From positions 372,001-436,000 of the forward strand of contig JACKKV010000001.1 of NCBI GenBank assembly GCA_024236235.1: 64,000 nt of DNA, written 5' to 3'. The notes beneath the pieces were generated by a model. The model saw only the letters and a program-made list of their open reading frames with translations. It did not search any database and was not told the origin of the DNA. This document shows, piece by piece, positions 61,215 through 64,000 of the stretch. Position 1 is the first letter of the stretch; the number at the start of each line of letters is the position of its first letter. A program made the translations under genes and the position numbers. This DNA comes from Novosphingobium sp. (GTDB lineage: Bacteria > Pseudomonadota > Alphaproteobacteria > Sphingomonadales > Sphingomonadaceae).

Positions 61215-62102
61215 TCAGTGAACACGGGTGAGGCGCAGCGCGACGCGCTCGTCCAGCGTGCCGATGGTGCCCTGGGCAATGGCCTGCCCGCCAATGGCCA
61301 GCGTGACGCTGCGGGCGGGCGCAATCGGGATCACCGTGCCCGGTGTCAGCGCCGCCAGCCGCGCCAGCGGCAGTTTCAATTCGGCCAGTTGCGCCAGCAA
61401 GGTCAAGGGAATGGCGCCGAACGGTCCGCTCGCCGGATCGGCAGTGCCGCCCGCCCCGGCCCGTTGCCGCCCGCTGCCCTGCTGCAACCTGTCCAGCAAC
61501 GCCGCCTCATGCATGGCGAGTTGCATCGTCCATGCGGGCAAGCGATCCTGCTCGACGCTGATGGTCCAGCACAGATAATAATCCCCGCGTGAAAACGGCT
61601 CCAGCCGGGCAAGGCTGGCATGGCTGGAGACATGCGGCGCGCCCTCCTCGCAGCCGGTCGCTGCCGCCAGTGCGGGCGCGGCGGCCAGCGCGATACGCTC
61701 CATCGCCAGCAGGGCCGAAGGCGGCACCATCTCCGGCAATTGAGCAGCCACCGCGCCATCGCCGCCGAACATCCGGTCAGTCAGGGCCAGCGCCGTCGCA
61801 AGGTCAATGGACAGCAGGAGGGGCGCGGCGACCTCGGCCAGGCGAACCGCCAGATTGGCCGCGCACGGGCCTGTCGATTGCGCGAGCGACGCACCGGTGC
61901 GCGCCTCCCCCCCGCTGGCAGTGGCGCGTATCCGCCCCCCGATCAGCAGCGGCTGCAAGCGTGCGGGCAGCGCGGCGCACAGATCAGCGGAAAATGCGCG
62001 CAGCAGTTCCGCCCGCTCCTGCGCCGAGCTGGCGCGGCCCAGCAGTTCGGGGCAATGGTTGGCCAGCGCCCGCTGCGCGGTAAAGCTGTGATCAGGCTTC
62101 AT
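61215..62102 (-). CDS. fliM: Flagellar motor switch protein FliM (divergent)
   Basis: A 295-residue C-ring protein. A central CheC-like region (LALTDRMFGGDG; PPSALLAMERIA) and a C-terminal SpoA domain (LAALTPGTVIPI, VTLAIGGQAIAQG) support FliM. The canonical N-terminal LSQxEIDALL peptide that binds phospho-CheY is absent; the protein opens MKPDHSFTAQRALANHC. Several conserved residues of the GGxG loop are altered. Switching may use another contact. Its start overlaps fliL by four bases. Confidence 0.85.
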   Translation of the reverse strand: MKPDHSFTAQRALANHCPELLGRASSAQERAELLRAFSADLCAALPARLQPLLIGGRIRATASGGEARTGASLAQSTGPCAANLAVRLAEVAAPLLLSIDLATALALTDRMFGGDGAVAAQLPEMVPPSALLAMERIALAAAPALAAATGCEEGAPHVSSHASLARLEPFSRGDYYLCWTISVEQDRLPAWTMQLAMHEAALLDRLQQGSGRQRAGAGGTADPASGPFGAIPLTLLAQLAELKLPLARLAALTPGTVIPIAPARSVTLAIGGQAIAQGTIGTLDERVALRLTRVH

Positions 62103-62683
62103 TGGACAACGAACGCCTCGAAGTGGACGGCATCGACCCCGCCAAAGCCTTCATTGGCGACCAGCACCGTATTGATCGCGGCGGTCAGCCGCTGTTGCAG
62201 GCGTTGCTTGCCCGCGACGGTATAGACATCTTCTTCGGGCGTTGCGGCCAGCTCCACCAGAATGGCGGACCGCACGGCGATTTCATGCAGCTTGAGCCAT
62301 TGCAGCACCCGCCCGTCGCGCCGTGTCGATGCGGCGAGGTTGAGCTGGATCATTGCTGGCGAATTCTTGAGGTTCGAGGTGAAGCTCTCCTCAAAACTGT
62401 AATAGGCGGTGCGGAACTTGCTGCCCCCTTCGCCATAGACGGCACGCGCCTGCTCCCCCTCGCCCTTCCCGGCGGCGGGGGCGAAGGGATCTTCCGCGCC
62501 CTTCATCACCAGCCGGGGCAGGTCCGGTTCGCTGGCTTCTTTGGCGTGGCCGATCAGCCCTGCCTGGACTGCGCCCATCGCCCCGCCCGCCCCGACGCCG
62601 AGCAGAACCAGAGCCCCGACAAGCAGTTTCAGCTTGCCGCGTCCGGGCCTTGCTCCGTCTTTTTTCTCGCTGGATTTTGACAT
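62099..62683 (-). CDS. fliL: Flagellar basal body-associated protein FliL
   Basis: A 194-residue inner-membrane protein with a basic cytoplasmic start, one helix (about residues 19-40) and a periplasmic SPFH-like domain. YYSFEESFTSNLKNSPAMIQ (core FEESFTSNLKNS) and LRDAINTVL-like end (RLTAAINTVL) fit FliL. It supports stator function. ATGA overlap into fliM; 29 bases after fliK. Confidence 0.9.
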   Translation of the reverse strand: MSKSSEKKDGARPGRGKLKLLVGALVLLGVGAGGAMGAVQAGLIGHAKEASEPDLPRLVMKGAEDPFAPAAGKGEGEQARAVYGEGGSKFRTAYYSFEESFTSNLKNSPAMIQLNLAASTRRDGRVLQWLKLHEIAVRSAILVELAATPEEDVYTVAGKQRLQQRLTAAINTVLVANEGFGGVDAVHFEAFVVQ

Positions 62684-62712
62684 GATCCCTCATTCCTTGC
62701 TGTCAGTCACGT

Positions 62713-63933
62713 TCAGGCGAACAAGCCACCCGGTCGGTGCCGTTCAGGCGCGTCTGTGTTCCCTTTAGTGCCGTTTCGGGCCGGGATTACGGGATGGCGG
62801 GTTTGGCGCGCTTCGCCCTGCATACCGCCTGATCCGCGCTGTTCCCCCTGCCCGGCAAAAGCTGCATCGCGCGGTTGCCCGCCTGCCGCCGCATGGTCCT
62901 GCTGGCGCGGCTGCGACCCTGCGCTGTCGGCGGTTTGCGCCACTGCCAGCGCGGCCTGCGCTGCTGGCGCAAAGCCAGGATCGCGGCTGGCCAGCGTGGC
63001 GCGCAGATCGCCCTGCACCCCGTCGATCTGAATGGTGACGGATCCGAATTCGGCGTGGCGCAACAGCAGCTCGCCGCGCGCGCTGCGCCCTGTCTCGCGG
63101 GCCTGCGCAAGATTGTCGATCAGCAGTTCGATCTGGTGATGAGCAGGCGCTGGCGGTGCGCCAGAGCCTGACGAGGCGTTCTGTCGCGGCACATCAGGTG
63201 CAGGTGTCGGCAAGGGAGTAACAGACTGATCTGGCTGTATATTAATCCTGAACGGAGTGGCTGGCGCAGCTTCGCCCGCACGTTCCTGCGGCGCGATGAC
63301 ACCATGCGGCCCACGGGGCGTTTCTTCCGGCGCCAGCGCCCCGATCTGCTCGGTCGAAATCAGCCGCGCGGGTTCGCGACGCGCACCGCCCCGCGCGGAC
63401 CGCTCTGGCTCGGCAGGCGGGGTTGACGGTGTTTGCGGCGCAGCTTGCGGCGCGGGCGCGGGGAACAAGGTCAGCAGCACCAGCGGCGGATGGGATGGCG
63501 CGGCGACGGCGGGCAGCGGGGCGAGTTGCTCCGGCGTTTCGCTCCCGACTGGGAGCGCTTCATCGCTGCTGACCGGTGTGTCTGACGCGCGCTCAACCGC
63601 GTCGAGCGGCGCCGGACCATCGGGCACCTCTGGCCCTGGCAGCAAGGATTTGCCGTCTGGCTGGCGCACCATTGCCGGATGCGGCAAATCCTTGCCGGGC
63701 TGAGTGCCCTCACCGACCATGAGCGGAGCAGTTCCCCTGGGCGGAAGCGCATCGGCTGGCGACAGTTGCGGGAGGTTCCCGCCCGGATCAGCCTGCGCCA
63801 CCAGCCCGGGAACAGGCAGGATATCCGCGAAATTCCGGGGCTTGTCGCCATTACCCGCCGAAACGGCGGGTTGCAGCACAGGCAGCGCCATCACTGCCGC
63901 GCCATTTGCGGATGCAAGCTGTGCCAGATCCAT
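62713..63933 (-). CDS. fliK: Flagellar hook-length control protein FliK
   Basis: This 406-residue protein is secreted to measure hook length. The N-terminal three quarters are Pro/Ala-rich and low in complexity. The C-terminal Flg_hook domain (IELLIDNLAQARETGRSARG, core LLIDNLAQARETG; GELLLRHAEFGSVTIQIDG, core LRHAEFGSVTIQ) is the part that contacts FlhB. I prefer the ATG at 63933 with AGGAGG eight bases upstream; ATG 63954 and GTG 63969 are alternatives. First flagellar gene visible; the remaining bases to 64000 show no gene. Confidence 0.88.
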   Translation of the reverse strand: MDLAQLASANGAAVMALPVLQPAVSAGNGDKPRNFADILPVPGLVAQADPGGNLPQLSPADALPPRGTAPLMVGEGTQPGKDLPHPAMVRQPDGKSLLPGPEVPDGPAPLDAVERASDTPVSSDEALPVGSETPEQLAPLPAVAAPSHPPLVLLTLFPAPAPQAAPQTPSTPPAEPERSARGGARREPARLISTEQIGALAPEETPRGPHGVIAPQERAGEAAPATPFRINIQPDQSVTPLPTPAPDVPRQNASSGSGAPPAPAHHQIELLIDNLAQARETGRSARGELLLRHAEFGSVTIQIDGVQGDLRATLASRDPGFAPAAQAALAVAQTADSAGSQPRQQDHAAAGGQPRDAAFAGQGEQRGSGGMQGEARQTRHPVIPARNGTKGNTDAPERHRPGGLFA

Positions 63934-64000
63934 CGCCGATGCCTCCTGATCCATGTGCCGGTCACTCACCCTGATTTTGCAACCTTCGTGCCAATCCGCT

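Overview
The window is GC-rich, gene-dense alphaproteobacterial DNA, most likely from a sphingomonad (Sphingomonadaceae or Erythrobacteraceae). The basis is protein character: the TetR/luciferase-like/SDR/acyl-CoA catabolic gene mix, a mitofilin-like gene beside hemD-hemC, a divergent FliM and a two-gene glycine decarboxylase. No tRNA, rRNA, CRISPR array or intact insertion sequence was seen. The family assignment is inference from gene content, not from a marker gene.

Layout. 2-2262: 3' part of a CitE-like lyase gene and an MHS-type transporter. 2269-6730 (minus): glycine cleavage operon gcvT-gcvH-gcvPA-gcvPB. 6866-7627: crotonase. 7735-16077: a Sox thiosulfate-oxidation island. An ArsR regulator, a cytochrome c and a periplasmic thioredoxin run leftward; soxCDYZ-(dsrE-like)-soxAXB run rightward. 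16074-21100 (minus): one co-directional run of an unknown multi-span membrane protein, NorE-like and NorF-like oxidase accessory proteins, a VOC protein, an SDR and modABC. The molybdate importer plausibly feeds the molybdenum enzyme SoxC. 21287-24001: two TetR regulators and a luciferase-like monooxygenase. 24008-30204: housekeeping (mitofilin-like, hemD, hemC, tsaD, gpsA, a flippase). 30304-33395: an envelope group (VWA lipoprotein, OmpA-like protein, a 31-residue membrane protein, a helix-hairpin-helix protein). 33471-35429: acs.

35430-41320 is a second sulfur locus. A leftward operon encodes a persulfide dioxygenase-like metallo-beta-lactamase, a type II-like sulfide:quinone oxidoreductase fused to a DUF442 phosphatase/rhodanese-like domain, a SulP transporter and a 50-residue helix-turn-helix protein. 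It diverges from a 1-Cys peroxiredoxin and a second ArsR regulator. The divergent promoter regions of the two sulfur loci share a near-identical AT-rich element (17 of 21 positions, each with TACA-N7-TGTA) at 9141-9161 and 39976-39996. This suggests one regulatory network for periplasmic thiosulfate and cytoplasmic sulfide/persulfide oxidation. The ArsR protein of the second locus contains no cysteine, unlike the known persulfide sensors BigR and SqrR.

41327-45221 (minus) holds cofE, pgl, the two subunits of a 3-oxoacid CoA-transferase and cofD, so the organism probably makes coenzyme F420. cofD appears to lack a standard start codon and may begin at ATT. 45365-46222 is purU. 46224-55595 is an accessory catabolic region: malonyl-CoA synthetase-like ligase, luciferase-like monooxygenase, SnoaL-like protein, P450, SDR, TetR, nitronate monooxygenase-like protein, aminoglycoside phosphotransferase-like protein and acyl-CoA dehydrogenase. 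55791-63933 (minus) is a flagellar operon, fliK-L-M-N-O-P-Q-R-flhB-fliD-fliS.

The candidates for an undescribed system are the orphan NorE/NorF-like membrane module at 19437-21100, which has no catalytic oxidase subunit nearby, and the paired sulfur loci joined by a common operator.
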